64,000 nt of DNA from Pseudomonas sp. LS1212 (GTDB lineage Bacteria; Pseudomonadota; Gammaproteobacteria; Pseudomonadales; Pseudomonadaceae). A program made the position numbers and the translations under genes. The notes beneath the pieces are model-generated. The model was not told where the DNA came from, made no database searches, and saw only the letters and a program-made list of their open reading frames with translations. Positions 1 to 9,738 of the stretch are shown piece by piece (the stretch's first letter is position 1; each line of letters begins with the position of its first letter). Location of the stretch: the NCBI RefSeq assembly GCF_024741815.1, contig NZ_CP102951.1, positions 2,929,001 through 2,993,000 on the forward strand. The letters are read 5' to 3'.

Positions 1-597
1 ACCATCAGCGACCCGGCTTCGCCGCTGCCCAAAACCACCCAGCGCTTCGTTTCAAGAGGCCACGATGTGCACCTGAACGTGTATGTCGGCAGCCCCGCGG
101 AACTGGAGGAACGGGTGCTCGACGGCCGCCTGCACCTGGCCATCGGGCACTTCCCGATTCACGTTTCCGGCCTGGATTACCTGCCGCTGTACCAGGAGGC
201 GCTCGGGCTGTTTTGCGGTCGCCGTCATCCCCTGTTCGGCAGCAAGGCCGAGCGCGCCGAGCTGATGGAGGAGATCACCGAGAACCGCATCGTGGTCCGC
301 GGCTACATGGAGCAATACGACCTGGAACACCTGGGTGTGAGCAAGGCGGCGGCCACCGTGGACAACATCGAGGCGCTGGCGATACTGGTCATCTCGGGCG
401 CCTATCTCGGTTTTCTGCCGGTGCACTTCGCCGCGCAGTGGGTCAATACCGGCGCCATGCAGCAACTGGCGCCAGTGAGCATGAGCCTGATGTCGCCCTT
501 CGACGTGATCACCCGGCGCGGGGTGCCGGCACCGCCGATTCTGCGGGTTTTCCTTGAGGACCTGGCGACCAGCGCAGGCCAGGAAACCCACGGCTGA
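1..597 (+). CDS. LysR-family regulator, C-terminal part
   Basis: The reading frame is open from base 1, so the N-terminal helix-turn-helix lies outside the window and only the last 198 residues are seen. They form a LysR-type effector-binding domain: an early segment with LNVYVGSP and LHLAIGHFP, then a central segment (LYQEALGLFCGRRHPLFG) and a C-terminal segment (ILVISGAYLGFLPVHFAAQW) typical of this periplasmic-binding-like fold. It would act as a DNA-binding transcriptional regulator. Its target and inducer cannot be told from this half; it sits just upstream of the permease/efflux run on the same strand. The family call is firm and the specific function is unknown. Confidence 0.85.
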   Translation, partial: TISDPASPLPKTTQRFVSRGHDVHLNVYVGSPAELEERVLDGRLHLAIGHFPIHVSGLDYLPLYQEALGLFCGRRHPLFGSKAERAELMEEITENRIVVRGYMEQYDLEHLGVSKAAATVDNIEALAILVISGAYLGFLPVHFAAQWVNTGAMQQLAPVSMSLMSPFDVITRRGVPAPPILRVFLEDLATSAGQETHG

Positions 598-714
598 GCA
601 GCGGAGCCGGGCAGTCGGAACAGGCAAAAAACGAAGACACCGAGCCAGCGCCTGTCGAGCGACTATGCTGGGCTTACCGTCTTCCCTACTTTGCGGCGTG
701 AAAGGAGAAACACG

Positions 715-1818
715 ATGTTGCCCACGTTCACTCCCGACAAGGCACTAACCCGTGGAATGCTCGATGTATTGATCCGTGCCGGGCTTATCGCCGTTCTGGT
801 GATCTTCTGCTTCCAGATCTTCCACCCCTTCCTGAACCTGATGCTCTGGGCAGTGATCCTGGCGATCACCCTCTACCCGCTGCAAAACCGGATCAAGGGC
901 AGACTGGGAAACCGCGACGGCCGTGCCGCGACCCTGATCGTGCTGTTGGCCATCGCCATCCTGATGGTGCCGATCTACCTGCTGGGGACCTCGATGACCG
1001 AATCCGTCGAGAACGCCCTGACGATCGTCCGGTCGGAAAGCTTCCATATCCCGCCTCCGGGTGAGAAAGTCGCCACCTGGCCGCTGATTGGCCAGCCCTT
1101 GTACGATTTCTGGCTACAGCTTTCCACCGATATGTCCGGGGTCGTGAGAAAGCTGCTGCCCTACATCAAGAGTTTCAGCTTGAACGTGTTGGGCAAGCTC
1201 GCGGACGTCGGCGTGGGCTTTTTGATGTTCATCGGCGCCTTGATCATTGCTGGCATCCTGATGGCCTACGGGGACACCGGCAACCGCAGCGCCGTGCAGA
1301 TCGCCTCGCGTATCTCGGGCCCTGAAAGAGGGCCGCGATTGGCGGCATTGTGCACCGCCACCATTCGCGCGGTGGCCCAGGGCGTGGTCGGTATCGCCTT
1401 TATCCAGATGTTGCTGGTCGGCGTCGGTTTCGTGGTCATGGGCATTCCCGGTGCCGGCCTGCTGGCATTGGCGGCCTTGCTGCTGGGGATCATGCAGCTG
1501 CCGGTGGTGCTGATTTCCCTGCCGGTGATCGCTTATGCCTTCGCCACCGAGGGCGCCAGCGTGGCGACCATTATCTTCGCCATCTACAGCCTGGTGGCTG
1601 GCATGGCCGACAACGTGCTCAAGCCACTGATGCTGGGTCGGGGCGTCGATGTGCCCATGCCGGTGATATTGATCGGCGCCCTGGGCGGGATGGTCACCAA
1701 CGGTTTCATCGGGTTGTTCATCGGCCCGGTGATACTCGCGGTCGGCTACCAACTGTTCTGGCAGTGGGTGGAGGACCAGCCACCAAGTGCCGTGCCAGAT
1801 GAACAGAAACCGGTTTGA
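715..1818 (+). CDS. AI-2E family (PerM/YhhT-type) transporter
   Basis: Polytopic inner-membrane protein of 367 residues with the AI-2E/PerM pattern: paired N-terminal helices (LIAVLVIFCFQIFHPFL, LMLWAVILAITLYPL), a central soluble stretch, and a C-terminal block with the characteristic glycine-rich helices (GIPGAGLLALAALLLGIMQLP; LGGMVTNGFIGLFIGPVILAVGY). The ATG at 715 was chosen because AAAGGAG lies 7 bases upstream; an in-frame TTG at 691 has no ribosome site. Members export small molecules or ions and few have known substrates; an autoinducer-2 role should not be assumed. It is followed after 9 bases by an outer-membrane efflux gene and probably heads the same transcript. Confidence 0.85.
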   Translation: MLPTFTPDKALTRGMLDVLIRAGLIAVLVIFCFQIFHPFLNLMLWAVILAITLYPLQNRIKGRLGNRDGRAATLIVLLAIAILMVPIYLLGTSMTESVENALTIVRSESFHIPPPGEKVATWPLIGQPLYDFWLQLSTDMSGVVRKLLPYIKSFSLNVLGKLADVGVGFLMFIGALIIAGILMAYGDTGNRSAVQIASRISGPERGPRLAALCTATIRAVAQGVVGIAFIQMLLVGVGFVVMGIPGAGLLALAALLLGIMQLPVVLISLPVIAYAFATEGASVATIIFAIYSLVAGMADNVLKPLMLGRGVDVPMPVILIGALGGMVTNGFIGLFIGPVILAVGYQLFWQWVEDQPPSAVPDEQKPV

Positions 1819-1827
1819 TGTGCCCCC

Positions 1828-3339
1828 ATGCTGCGCCTCCATCAGTTGGGCCGGCTCCTGCTGCCTGGCGCACTCGTGCTCAGTGGCTGCGTGCGCCTGG
1901 GGCCGAATTTCCAGCCCCCGGGCCAGCCCTGGGTCGAACACTGGAACACCCCCGCACTCGAACAGGCCAGCCAGCAGCGCCCGCAACCCGACACCCGGCA
2001 GTGGTGGCAAGTCTTTGCCGACCCGGTGCTGGACCACTTGATTGCCGAAGCCGATGCCCACAACCCTGACCTGAAGATTGCCGGCCTGCGGGTGATGGAA
2101 GCCCGCGCCCAATTGGGTATCGCCCAGAGCGGCCGTTACCCGCAACTGCAACAGGTCGGCGCCGACAGCCTGTACCTGGACCGCCGCCAGTCCGGCGGGG
2201 CCAACCCCCAGGACAGCCACTTCTGGCAACACAGCGTCGGCTTCGACATCGGTTGGGAGCTGGATTTCTGGGGGCGCTTCAGCCGCGCCATCGAGTCGGC
2301 CGATGCGGCCTGGTTCGCCGCCCAGGCCAACCGTGAAAACGTCCTGGTATTGCTGCGCGCCCAGTTGGCGCAGACCTACTTTACCTTGCGCACCACCGAG
2401 GCACGGCTACGCATCGCTCGCGACAACGCCCGGTTGCAAAAGCGCAGCTACGAGATCACCGAACGCCTGTTCAACAGCGGCGCGAATGCCGAGCTCGACC
2501 TGCAACAAGCCAAGACCCAGTATCTGGGTACCCTGAGCACCATCCCTGACCTGGAAAGCCAGCTACTGAGCACCCGCAATGCCTTGTCCGTACTGATCGG
2601 TCGTGCGCCTGGCTCGCTGCCGGAGCTGTCGCTGCATACCGGCGAAATTCCGTTGATCGACAGCGCCATACTCCAGGACGTACCCGCCAACCTGTTGTTG
2701 CGCCGCCCGGACGTACGCGCCGCCGAACTGCAGGTCGCTGCCCAGTCGGCGCTGATCGGCGTCGCCGAGGCCGATCTGTACCCCTCGCTGAGCCTGCTGG
2801 GCAGTATCGTCTGGTCAGCCAGCTCGCTGAGCGGAGCTTCCGACACCCTGGACCTGGTGGGCGGCCCCAGCCTGACCTGGGACGTGTTCGACCACGGCCG
2901 TATCAAGAACAACGTCCGTGTGCAGGACGCACGCCTGCAGCAACTGATCGTCGCCTACCGGGATGGCGTGCGCCAGGCTGCGCGCGAGGCCGACGACGCA
3001 GCCAGTGGCCTGCTCAAGTCGCTGGAGCGCGAGCTTATCCTGCGTGAGGCGTCACTGGCCGCCGAGCGCTCGGTGACCCTGGCCAGCGCCCAATACCGCG
3101 AAGGCTATTCGGATTTTCAACGCGTACTCGATGCCCAGCGCGCGCTGTTCGCCCAGCAGGACGCGTATCTGCTCAACCGCGGCACTGCCGTGAGCAACCT
3201 GATCGCCCTGTACAAGGCCCTTGGCGGTGGCTGGTACAGCCAGGAGCCCCTGGTCGATCCAGCCACCCGCCGACAGATGCAGCGACGCACCGACTGGGGC
3301 GAGCTGCTGGATGAACCGAAGGTAGGTTCCGATGAGTGA
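1828..3339 (+). CDS. outer-membrane efflux lipoprotein (NodT/OprM-type)
   Basis: A 503-residue outer-membrane factor of the TolC/NodT family, the exit duct of a tripartite efflux pump. A lipoprotein signal is visible: a short hydrophobic helix ends in LSGC, giving a lipidated Cys near residue 21. Two repeated outer-membrane-efflux segments follow, with typical signatures (LDFWGRFSRAIESADA, LNSGANAELDLQQAKTQY-like region, LRRPDVRAAELQVAAQSA). The downstream HlyD adaptor start overlaps the end of this gene by 8 bases, so translation is probably coupled. Together with the adaptor and the DUF2955 permease it would make a complete trans-envelope pump; the substrate is unknown. Confidence 0.92.
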   Translation: MLRLHQLGRLLLPGALVLSGCVRLGPNFQPPGQPWVEHWNTPALEQASQQRPQPDTRQWWQVFADPVLDHLIAEADAHNPDLKIAGLRVMEARAQLGIAQSGRYPQLQQVGADSLYLDRRQSGGANPQDSHFWQHSVGFDIGWELDFWGRFSRAIESADAAWFAAQANRENVLVLLRAQLAQTYFTLRTTEARLRIARDNARLQKRSYEITERLFNSGANAELDLQQAKTQYLGTLSTIPDLESQLLSTRNALSVLIGRAPGSLPELSLHTGEIPLIDSAILQDVPANLLLRRPDVRAAELQVAAQSALIGVAEADLYPSLSLLGSIVWSASSLSGASDTLDLVGGPSLTWDVFDHGRIKNNVRVQDARLQQLIVAYRDGVRQAAREADDAASGLLKSLERELILREASLAAERSVTLASAQYREGYSDFQRVLDAQRALFAQQDAYLLNRGTAVSNLIALYKALGGGWYSQEPLVDPATRRQMQRRTDWGELLDEPKVGSDE

Positions 3340-4459
3340 TAACCCCCAAAAAATCGAAGATAGCCCGCCGAGCCCGCCGCCGCCCGCTGCCGACCCGGTA
3401 AAAAAGACGGTCAATTGGGTGGCCGTGCTGATCGGCCTGAGCCTGGTCTGGTACCTGCTGGCCGACCGCTTCACGCCTTACACGCAGCAAGCCCGGGTGC
3501 AGGCCTTCGTCGTCCCGGTGGCCGCGGAAGTCTCGGGCCGGGTGACCCGGGTCAATGTGCGCAACAACCAGGACGTCAAGGCCGGCGAAGTACTGTTCGA
3601 GGTCGATCAGCAGCAGTACCGGATCGCCATCGATCGCGCCCGCGCCGACCTCGAGTCGACCCGCCGGCAGATCGGTGCCAGTACCGCCGGCATTGATTCT
3701 GCGTTGGCAAACCTGCGAGCCGCCCAGGCCAACGAACTCAATGCGCGGCAGGATAGCCAGCGCCTGGAACGCCTGTACCGCGAAGATCCGGGCACCATTT
3801 CCCTGCGGCGTCTGGAAATCTCCCGCGCGGAGCTCGAGCAATCCATCAGTCAGGCCGCCGCGGCCCAGGCCGAAGTGCAGCGTGCGCGCGAACAGCAAGG
3901 TGGCAGCGAGGAGGAAAACGCGCAACTGCGCAGCGCCGCCACGACGCTGGAAAAGGCCGAACTGGACCTGGCCAATACACAAATCCGGGCCCGCTCGGCC
4001 GGGTTGATCACCGACCTGCGCACCGACACCGGGCAATACGCCACTGCCGGTAGCCCGGTGATGACCCTGATCGCCATCCATGATGTCTGGATCAACGCGG
4101 AGATGACCGAAAACAACCTCGCCCGAGTCAGCCCCGGCACACCGGTCGGGGTCATCCTGGACGCCCTGCCCGGCAGAATCTTCGAGGGCCGGGTACGCAG
4201 CGTCGGCTACGGCGTCAGCGTCGGCCAGGCCCCGGCACCAGGCACCCTGCCGACCATGCAGAACAGCCGCGACTGGTTGCGCCCGGCCCAGCGTTTTCCG
4301 GTGATCATCGAGTTTGCGCCGGGCGAGTTGAGCGACCCTCGCGGCATCCGTGCCGGTGGGCAGGCCGAGGTCATGGCGTTTCCCAGCGAAGGCAATGTAC
4401 TCAATCCGCTCGGCCGCGTGTTCCTGCGTCTGATGAGCTGGCTCTCGTATGCCTACTGA
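3332..4459 (+). CDS. HlyD/EmrA-type periplasmic adaptor
   Basis: A 375-residue membrane-fusion protein. After a proline-rich N-terminus there is one transmembrane helix (VNWVAVLIGLSLVWYLLA, about residues 28-45), a lipoyl half-motif (VSGRVTRVNVRNNQDVKAGEVLFEVD), a long coiled-coil hairpin (about 95-200), the second half-motif (IRARSAGLITDLRTDTGQYA) and a beta-barrel domain. It bridges the inner-membrane permease encoded next and the outer-membrane factor encoded before it, overlapping both genes (8 and 11 bases). This arrangement resembles AaeA-type adaptors paired with aromatic-acid or FUSC-type exporters. The family call is strong; cargo cannot be inferred. Confidence 0.93.
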   Translation: MSDNPQKIEDSPPSPPPPAADPVKKTVNWVAVLIGLSLVWYLLADRFTPYTQQARVQAFVVPVAAEVSGRVTRVNVRNNQDVKAGEVLFEVDQQQYRIAIDRARADLESTRRQIGASTAGIDSALANLRAAQANELNARQDSQRLERLYREDPGTISLRRLEISRAELEQSISQAAAAQAEVQRAREQQGGSEEENAQLRSAATTLEKAELDLANTQIRARSAGLITDLRTDTGQYATAGSPVMTLIAIHDVWINAEMTENNLARVSPGTPVGVILDALPGRIFEGRVRSVGYGVSVGQAPAPGTLPTMQNSRDWLRPAQRFPVIIEFAPGELSDPRGIRAGGQAEVMAFPSEGNVLNPLGRVFLRLMSWLSYAY

Positions 4460-5492
4460 AAGCCGCCCGATCAGCAGCCGCCAACCCCGCGCCCAGCGCG
4501 CACTGCGCCTGGCCAGCGGCACCGCACTGAGCCTGGCGGTCAGTTTTGGCCTGGCTATGCCGATTCCCTTCCTGGCGCCGATACTGGCGCTGATCATGTT
4601 GGCTTCGATGAACCGGCCGCTGCCGCTCAAGGCCGGGCTGGGCCTGACGCTTATCCTGATGCTGACCACCGGCAGCGGCCTGTTGTTGATTCCGCTGCTG
4701 CGTTACTACCCCTTCAGCGGGGTGCTGATGGTCGGCCTGTGCCTGTACCTGGCCTTCGGTTATGGCTTGCGCGGCGGCAACAACCTGACCGCGACCTTCC
4801 TGGTGATCGGCCTGACCATGATCTCCGCAGCGGGTACCGTGGATTTCGGTCTGGCCCTGATGGTCATCGCAGCCCTGGTCAAGGGCCTGGTCCTCGCCGT
4901 ACTGGTGTTCTCGCTCAGTCATTGGCTGTTTCCCGAGCCGGCCGGCACGCAGGCGGCGCCAACCGCCCCGCCGCTACCCGCCGAAACGGTCGACTGGATA
5001 GCGCTGCGAGCCGCGCTGGTGGTGCTGCCGGCCTTCCTGCTGGCACTGGTCGATCCGGCCAGCTACATGCCGATCATCATGAAAGCGGTCAGCCTCGGCC
5101 AACAGAGTTGCACCACCTCGGTACGCGATGCCGGTCGCGAACTGCTGGGTTCAACCCTGCTCGGTGGCCTGTTGGCGATCCTGTTCTGGGGCGCGCTCAG
5201 CCTGTTCGTGCACCTCTGGATGTTTTACCTGTGGATGCTGCTGTTCGGTCTGGTAGTGGCGCGCAAGCTCTATGCCCTGAGCCCGACCCGGCAGACCCCG
5301 GGCTTCTGGCTCAACAGCATGACGACCCTGATCATCCTGCTCGGCCAGTCGGTGCAGGATAGCGCCGCAGGCTCGGATGTCTTTGCGGCGTTCGCCGTGC
5401 GCATGGGCCTGTTCATCGTCGTCACCCTGTACGCATGCGCAATGGTCCATGTGCTCGACCAACGCCGCCGCACGCGGCAAACCGCTACCTGA
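4449..5492 (+). CDS. DUF2955 (FUSC-like) inner-membrane permease
   Basis: A 347-residue protein with about ten hydrophobic segments in two bundles separated by a hydrophilic linker around residues 155-180, as in DUF2955 proteins, which belong with the aromatic-acid exporter/FUSC-type permeases. It begins inside the HlyD gene (11-base overlap) and is the probable energised or gating subunit of the pump formed with the two preceding products. The next gene follows after 11 bases. No substrate is suggested by the sequence; hydroxylated aromatic acids are handled by the related AaeB pumps, but applying this here is inference. Confidence 0.85.
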   Translation: MPTESRPISSRQPRAQRALRLASGTALSLAVSFGLAMPIPFLAPILALIMLASMNRPLPLKAGLGLTLILMLTTGSGLLLIPLLRYYPFSGVLMVGLCLYLAFGYGLRGGNNLTATFLVIGLTMISAAGTVDFGLALMVIAALVKGLVLAVLVFSLSHWLFPEPAGTQAAPTAPPLPAETVDWIALRAALVVLPAFLLALVDPASYMPIIMKAVSLGQQSCTTSVRDAGRELLGSTLLGGLLAILFWGALSLFVHLWMFYLWMLLFGLVVARKLYALSPTRQTPGFWLNSMTTLIILLGQSVQDSAAGSDVFAAFAVRMGLFIVVTLYACAMVHVLDQRRRTRQTAT

Positions 5493-5503
5493 CGAGGTCA
5501 TCC

Positions 5504-5953
5504 ATGCTGCTGATTCTGCTGACTGGCTTCCCCGTGATCGTGCTCTGCCTGCTGTTGCAGGCGATCTTCCTGGCCATTTGCCTGCGACACTACGTACACA
5601 TCACCCACGCCAGGCGAGGCAGCGAATCGCAAGTGCAGGAAATCGGGCTGCTGGCGACGGTGATGCTGGTGATGTTGCTCGGAAACCTCGTGCAGATGGC
5701 TATTTGGGCCTTGTTGTTCGTGCTGCTCGGCGAGTTCGACGATTTCGCCACCGCGCTGTATTTCTCGGGGGTCACCTTTGCCACCCTGGGCTATGGCGAT
5801 ATGGTCATGTCTCCCCGTTGGCGTCTGCTGGGTCCCCTGGAGGCGGCCAACGGCATTCTCATGTTCGGCGTCACCACCTCGGTGATGACAGCGGCGGTGA
5901 TGGATCTGATCAAAAACCACCTGACCCGGTTGCGACAACGCAGCCGGTCATAG
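5504..5953 (+). CDS. two-TM potassium channel family protein
   Basis: A 149-residue protein with three or four hydrophobic segments. A pore loop carries the K+ selectivity filter TLGYGD (in GVTFATLGYGDMVMS) between two helices, the hallmark of Ion_trans_2 channels. The start at 5504 follows GAGG within the preceding stop region; a longer upstream frame has no ribosome site. No RCK or cyclic-nucleotide regulatory domain follows the pore, so this is a minimal channel. It is the last gene of the pump operon by spacing. The gap to the next gene (81 bases) holds an AGCGCTG/CAGCGCT hairpin at 5969-5989 that lacks a T-tract. Confidence 0.88.
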   Translation: MLLILLTGFPVIVLCLLLQAIFLAICLRHYVHITHARRGSESQVQEIGLLATVMLVMLLGNLVQMAIWALLFVLLGEFDDFATALYFSGVTFATLGYGDMVMSPRWRLLGPLEAANGILMFGVTTSVMTAAVMDLIKNHLTRLRQRSRS

Positions 5954-6034
5954 GCTGGCTAAGGAAGGAGCGCTGCCAGGATCAGCGCTACCCTATGTTC
6001 TATACCGAATGTCTCAATATTCGAGGAACCACCC

Positions 6035-8335
6035 ATGAGTCGCTCGCAAACACGATTGCCCGAGTACATGGCGCAGCGCTACCCCGTGCTGATGGTGGTC
6101 AACGCTCAGGACAGCAGTGACAGCATTGTCGTACGCAGCGCCCAGGCCATCGGCGCGGCGCTGCACGACCATGACCTGGAGGTGGAGCTGGTCGGTTCAT
6201 TGGAGGAAGCCGAAATCGCCGTGAGTGCCAACTCCGCCTACAGTTGCACGATCATCGACTGGGGTCTGTGTTCGGACAATGCGGACAAGGCGCTGCAGCT
6301 GATCCAGCTGATTCGCCGGCGCACGGCGCAGATGCCGATCATGCTGGCCATGAGTCAGGCCCACCAGAGTCAGGTGCCGTTGACGTTCGTCGAGAACATC
6401 GACGGGTTCATCTGGCAGCCCGAAGACAGCCCGCAGTTCATCGCCGGGCGCATCGAGGCCGCCGCCCGCCGCTACCTCGATACCATTTTGCCGCCGTTCT
6501 TCGGCGCAGTGGTCAACTTCGCCGGCACTCACGAATACTCCTGGCACACCCCCGGGCATACCGGTGGTACGGCCTTCATGAAGACTGCGGTGGGGCGAAG
6601 TTTTCTCGACTTCTACGGCGAGCAGCTGCTGCGCTCGGACCTGAGCGTGTCGGTCGGCGAGCTGGGTTCGCTCAATGACCACTCGGGCCCGGTGGATGAG
6701 GCGGAGAAGTTTGCCGCACGGGTGTTCGGCGCCGACTTCACCTTTTTCTCGGTCGGCGGCAGCTCGGCGAGCAACGAGATCGCCCTGCACTCGGCGGTAA
6801 CCGACGGCGATGTCGTGCTGGTCGATCGCAACTGCCACAAGTCGTTGAACTATGCCTTGAACCTGTCCGGCGCGGTGCCGCTGTACCTGCGCCCGCGGCG
6901 CAATGCACGCGGCCTGATCGGGCCGGTGCCGCGCAGCGAGCTGACGCCGGCGGCGATTGCGCAGAAACTCGCCGAAAGCCCCCTGGTCAGCAACAAGCAG
7001 GCCCGCCCCGTGCTGGCGGTGCTGACCAACTCGACCTACGACGGCCTTTGCTACAACGTGCAGACCACCACCCGCGAGCTGAGCCAGAGCGTCGATCGCA
7101 TTCACTACGACGAAGCCTGGTACGCCTACGCACGGTTCAACCCGCTGTACGAGGGGCGCTATGGCATGCACCGGGGCGAACGGCATGCCGATGACGCCAC
7201 GGTGACAGTCACCCACTCCACCCACAAGCTGCTGGCGGCGCTGTCGCAGGCGTCGATGATTCACGTTCGCTCGGGCAAGGTGCAGGTCTTGCCGGCACTG
7301 TTCAACGAAGCCTTCATGATGCACACCTCGACGTCGCCGCAGTACAGCATCATCGCTTCGATCGATGTCTCGGCGAAGATGATGGACGACGCCGGCGATT
7401 ACCTCACTGACGAGTCCATCGGCGAGGCCATCGCCTTCCGCCAGGCCATGGTGCGCCTGAGCAACCAGATACAGGACCGCAACACAAAGGACTGGTGGTT
7501 CGGTGTCTGGCAACCGGACGAAGTCAATGGCGTGCCCTTTGACGAACTCGATCCCAAGGTGCTGCACCATGGCGATGCCTGGGTACTCAAGCCGTCGGCC
7601 AGCTGGCACGGTTTCGGTGACCTGGGTGCCGGTTACTGCATGCTCGATCCGATCAAGGTCACCGTGCTGACACCTGGGCAGACGCTGGAAGGCGAGATGC
7701 AAACCAGGGGCATTCCGGCGCCTCTGGTGTCGTCCTTCCTCGCCAGCCGCGGTACCGTGGTGGAGAAGACCGAGCCGTACTCCATTCTGCTGTTGTTCAG
7801 CCTGGGCGTAACCAAGGGCAAGTGGGGTTCGCTGGTCGCCGGGCTGATGGAATTCAAGAAACATTACGACAGCAACTCGCCGCTGGAACAGGTGCTGCCC
7901 GAGTTGGTCGCAAGCCACGGCGATCGCTACAGCGGCATGGGCCTCAAGGACCTGGCGCAAGAGATGCATCAGGACATGCTCGCCACGCAAATGCTGCACA
8001 ACATGGATGCGGCCTACACCCTGTTGCCCGACCCGGTAGCCTCGCCACGAGCGACCTACGCCCGGCTGGTGAAAGGCGAGATCGAGCAGATCGCGGTGCG
8101 CGACATGCTCGATCGTACGGTGGCCGTACAGATAGTCCCCTATCCGCCGGGCATTCCGCTGATGATGCCCGGTGAAAAAGCCGGTGCCGATAAAAAAGCC
8201 ATCATTGACTACTTGCTGGCAATGGAAGCCTTCGATGGCCGGTTCCCTGGTTTCGAACATGACAACCACGGCGTCGAGATCGAGCGTGACCGTCAGGGAC
8301 GGCCGACCTACAGGGTCTACGTGGTCAAACAATAA
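6035..8335 (+). CDS. Orn/Lys/Arg decarboxylase (fold-III PLP enzyme)
   Basis: A 766-residue inducible-type basic amino acid decarboxylase: an N-terminal receiver-like wing domain (about 1-145), the PLP aminotransferase-fold domain, and the C-terminal domain. The PLP lysine lies in THSTHKLLA; the domain start HTPGHTGGTAFMK and the DRNCHKS and YDEAWYAYARF stretches match AdiA/LdcA proteins closely. It would convert arginine, lysine or ornithine to agmatine, cadaverine or putrescine, consuming a proton. The adjacent PotE-like antiporter completes a typical acid-resistance or polyamine module. By recalled comparison it resembles Pseudomonas LdcA and enteric AdiA more than SpeF, so the substrate stays open. 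GAGGA precedes the ATG. Confidence 0.93.
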   Translation: MSRSQTRLPEYMAQRYPVLMVVNAQDSSDSIVVRSAQAIGAALHDHDLEVELVGSLEEAEIAVSANSAYSCTIIDWGLCSDNADKALQLIQLIRRRTAQMPIMLAMSQAHQSQVPLTFVENIDGFIWQPEDSPQFIAGRIEAAARRYLDTILPPFFGAVVNFAGTHEYSWHTPGHTGGTAFMKTAVGRSFLDFYGEQLLRSDLSVSVGELGSLNDHSGPVDEAEKFAARVFGADFTFFSVGGSSASNEIALHSAVTDGDVVLVDRNCHKSLNYALNLSGAVPLYLRPRRNARGLIGPVPRSELTPAAIAQKLAESPLVSNKQARPVLAVLTNSTYDGLCYNVQTTTRELSQSVDRIHYDEAWYAYARFNPLYEGRYGMHRGERHADDATVTVTHSTHKLLAALSQASMIHVRSGKVQVLPALFNEAFMMHTSTSPQYSIIASIDVSAKMMDDAGDYLTDESIGEAIAFRQAMVRLSNQIQDRNTKDWWFGVWQPDEVNGVPFDELDPKVLHHGDAWVLKPSASWHGFGDLGAGYCMLDPIKVTVLTPGQTLEGEMQTRGIPAPLVSSFLASRGTVVEKTEPYSILLLFSLGVTKGKWGSLVAGLMEFKKHYDSNSPLEQVLPELVASHGDRYSGMGLKDLAQEMHQDMLATQMLHNMDAAYTLLPDPVASPRATYARLVKGEIEQIAVRDMLDRTVAVQIVPYPPGIPLMMPGEKAGADKKAIIDYLLAMEAFDGRFPGFEHDNHGVEIERDRQGRPTYRVYVVKQ

Positions 8336-8350
8336 CGACCGGAGTCTGCG

Positions 8351-9691
8351 ATGGCTGATTCAAGCAAGAAGATGAGTCTCATGGGGCTCACCACACTGGT
8401 GACGGTCAACATGATGGGCTCAGGCATCATCATGCTGCCGACGAGCATGGCCCAACTCGGCGCCGTTTCGCTGCTGTCATGGATCGTTACGGCCATCGGT
8501 TCCATGGCTATCGCCTACTGTTTTTCCCAGTGCGGGATCTTCTGCCCGCGCCCGGGCGGGTTGTCTGCCTATAGCGAAGAGGCGCACTCAAAGTCAGGCT
8601 TCTTCCTCTGCTCGTACCTGTACTTCCTCTCGCTGGCCATCGCCAATGTGGCCGTCGCCATCTCCGCAGTGGGTTACATGACGTCGTTCGTGCCGTGGCT
8701 GGGCAGCAGCGCAATTGCGCTGTTCATCGGTACGGTTGGCCTGCTCTGGTTGACCACCTTGGCCAACTTCGGTGGTCCCGGCATCACCGGCCAGATCGGT
8801 GCGATTACAGTCTGGGGGGTGATCATCCCGGTGGCCGGCTTGAGCTTCATCGGTTGGTTCTGGTTCAAGCCCGATGTGTTGGCTGCCGCCTGGAACCCGA
8901 ACGACCTGCCAATCTCCGAAGCCATCAGCAAGGCTATACCCCTGACCCTGTGGGCTTTTCTCGGCATGGAGTCGGCGGCGCAGGCCTCCGATGCGGTGGA
9001 GGATCCCAAGCGCACGGTACCACTGGCCTGCCTGTTCGGGACCCTGGGGGCGGCCGCCGTGTACGTGCTGTCGACCACGGTCATCCAGGGCATCATACCC
9101 AATGCGGAGCTGGCCAACGCTTCGGCCCCGTTCGCGCTCGTCTATGCGCACATTTTCAATCCCATGGTCGGCAACATCATCATGGCGCTGGCGGTCATGG
9201 CGTGTGTCGGTTCGCTGCTGGGCTGGCAGTTCACCCTGGCGCAAACGGCCAAGATGACTGCTGACCAGGGTATGTTCCCGAAACTGTTCAGCAAGGTCAG
9301 CGCACGGAATGCGCCAATCGTCGGCATGCTCGTCTGCGGTGTGTTGCAGACCTTGATGGCGCTGTCGACCATTTCGCCCAATGCCAGCGCCCAGTTCAGC
9401 AAACTCGTCAGCCTGGCGGCGGTGACCAACCTGATTCCCTACGTGACCGCCCTCACCGGGCTGCTGGTAATGATGTACAAGGCCAGGGTCACGCCGGCCG
9501 TGTACACCCGCAACACGGCGTTGGTGCTCATCGCGGTGGCCTATTCGTTGTACGCGCTCTATGCCTGCGGCAAGGTCGCCGTGTTCGGTGGCACCCTCGT
9601 CCTTGCGTTCGGTTACCTGCTTTATGGCTTCCTGGCCAAGCGCTTTGTCGACGAGACGCCGGTCACTCATGCCCGGACCCGCGTTTCGTAG
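8351..9691 (+). CDS. potE: PotE-type putrescine/ornithine (basic amino acid) antiporter
   Basis: A 446-residue APC-superfamily antiporter with about twelve transmembrane helices. The first helix carries VNMMGSGIIMLPT, followed by SWIVTAIGSMAIA; later segments (NFGGPGITGQIGAITVWGVIIP and TLWAFLGMESA) closely follow E. coli PotE as I recall it. It exchanges the amino acid substrate for its decarboxylation product across the inner membrane. It starts 15 bases after the decarboxylase, so the two are almost certainly one operon, exporting the amine made by that enzyme. PotE itself handles ornithine/putrescine; the decarboxylase looks more Lys/Arg-type, so the exchanged pair should be treated as unproven. 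Confidence 0.9.
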   Translation: MADSSKKMSLMGLTTLVTVNMMGSGIIMLPTSMAQLGAVSLLSWIVTAIGSMAIAYCFSQCGIFCPRPGGLSAYSEEAHSKSGFFLCSYLYFLSLAIANVAVAISAVGYMTSFVPWLGSSAIALFIGTVGLLWLTTLANFGGPGITGQIGAITVWGVIIPVAGLSFIGWFWFKPDVLAAAWNPNDLPISEAISKAIPLTLWAFLGMESAAQASDAVEDPKRTVPLACLFGTLGAAAVYVLSTTVIQGIIPNAELANASAPFALVYAHIFNPMVGNIIMALAVMACVGSLLGWQFTLAQTAKMTADQGMFPKLFSKVSARNAPIVGMLVCGVLQTLMALSTISPNASAQFSKLVSLAAVTNLIPYVTALTGLLVMMYKARVTPAVYTRNTALVLIAVAYSLYALYACGKVAVFGGTLVLAFGYLLYGFLAKRFVDETPVTHARTRVS

Positions 9692-9738
9692 GGGTTGTCT
9701 GCAGGACGGCAAAGAGATCTGATTAGGGGGAACTGGAT

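Noticed and set aside
5969..5989. AGCGCTG/CAGCGCT hairpin before the decarboxylase gene as a terminator
   Set aside because: The stem has no T-tract and the spacing suits either a processing site or chance; I cannot support a terminator call.
6197..8332. A 711-codon minus-strand frame opposite the decarboxylase
   Set aside because: Antisense shadow: the opposite strand encodes a fully recognisable decarboxylase, and the minus product has no motif.
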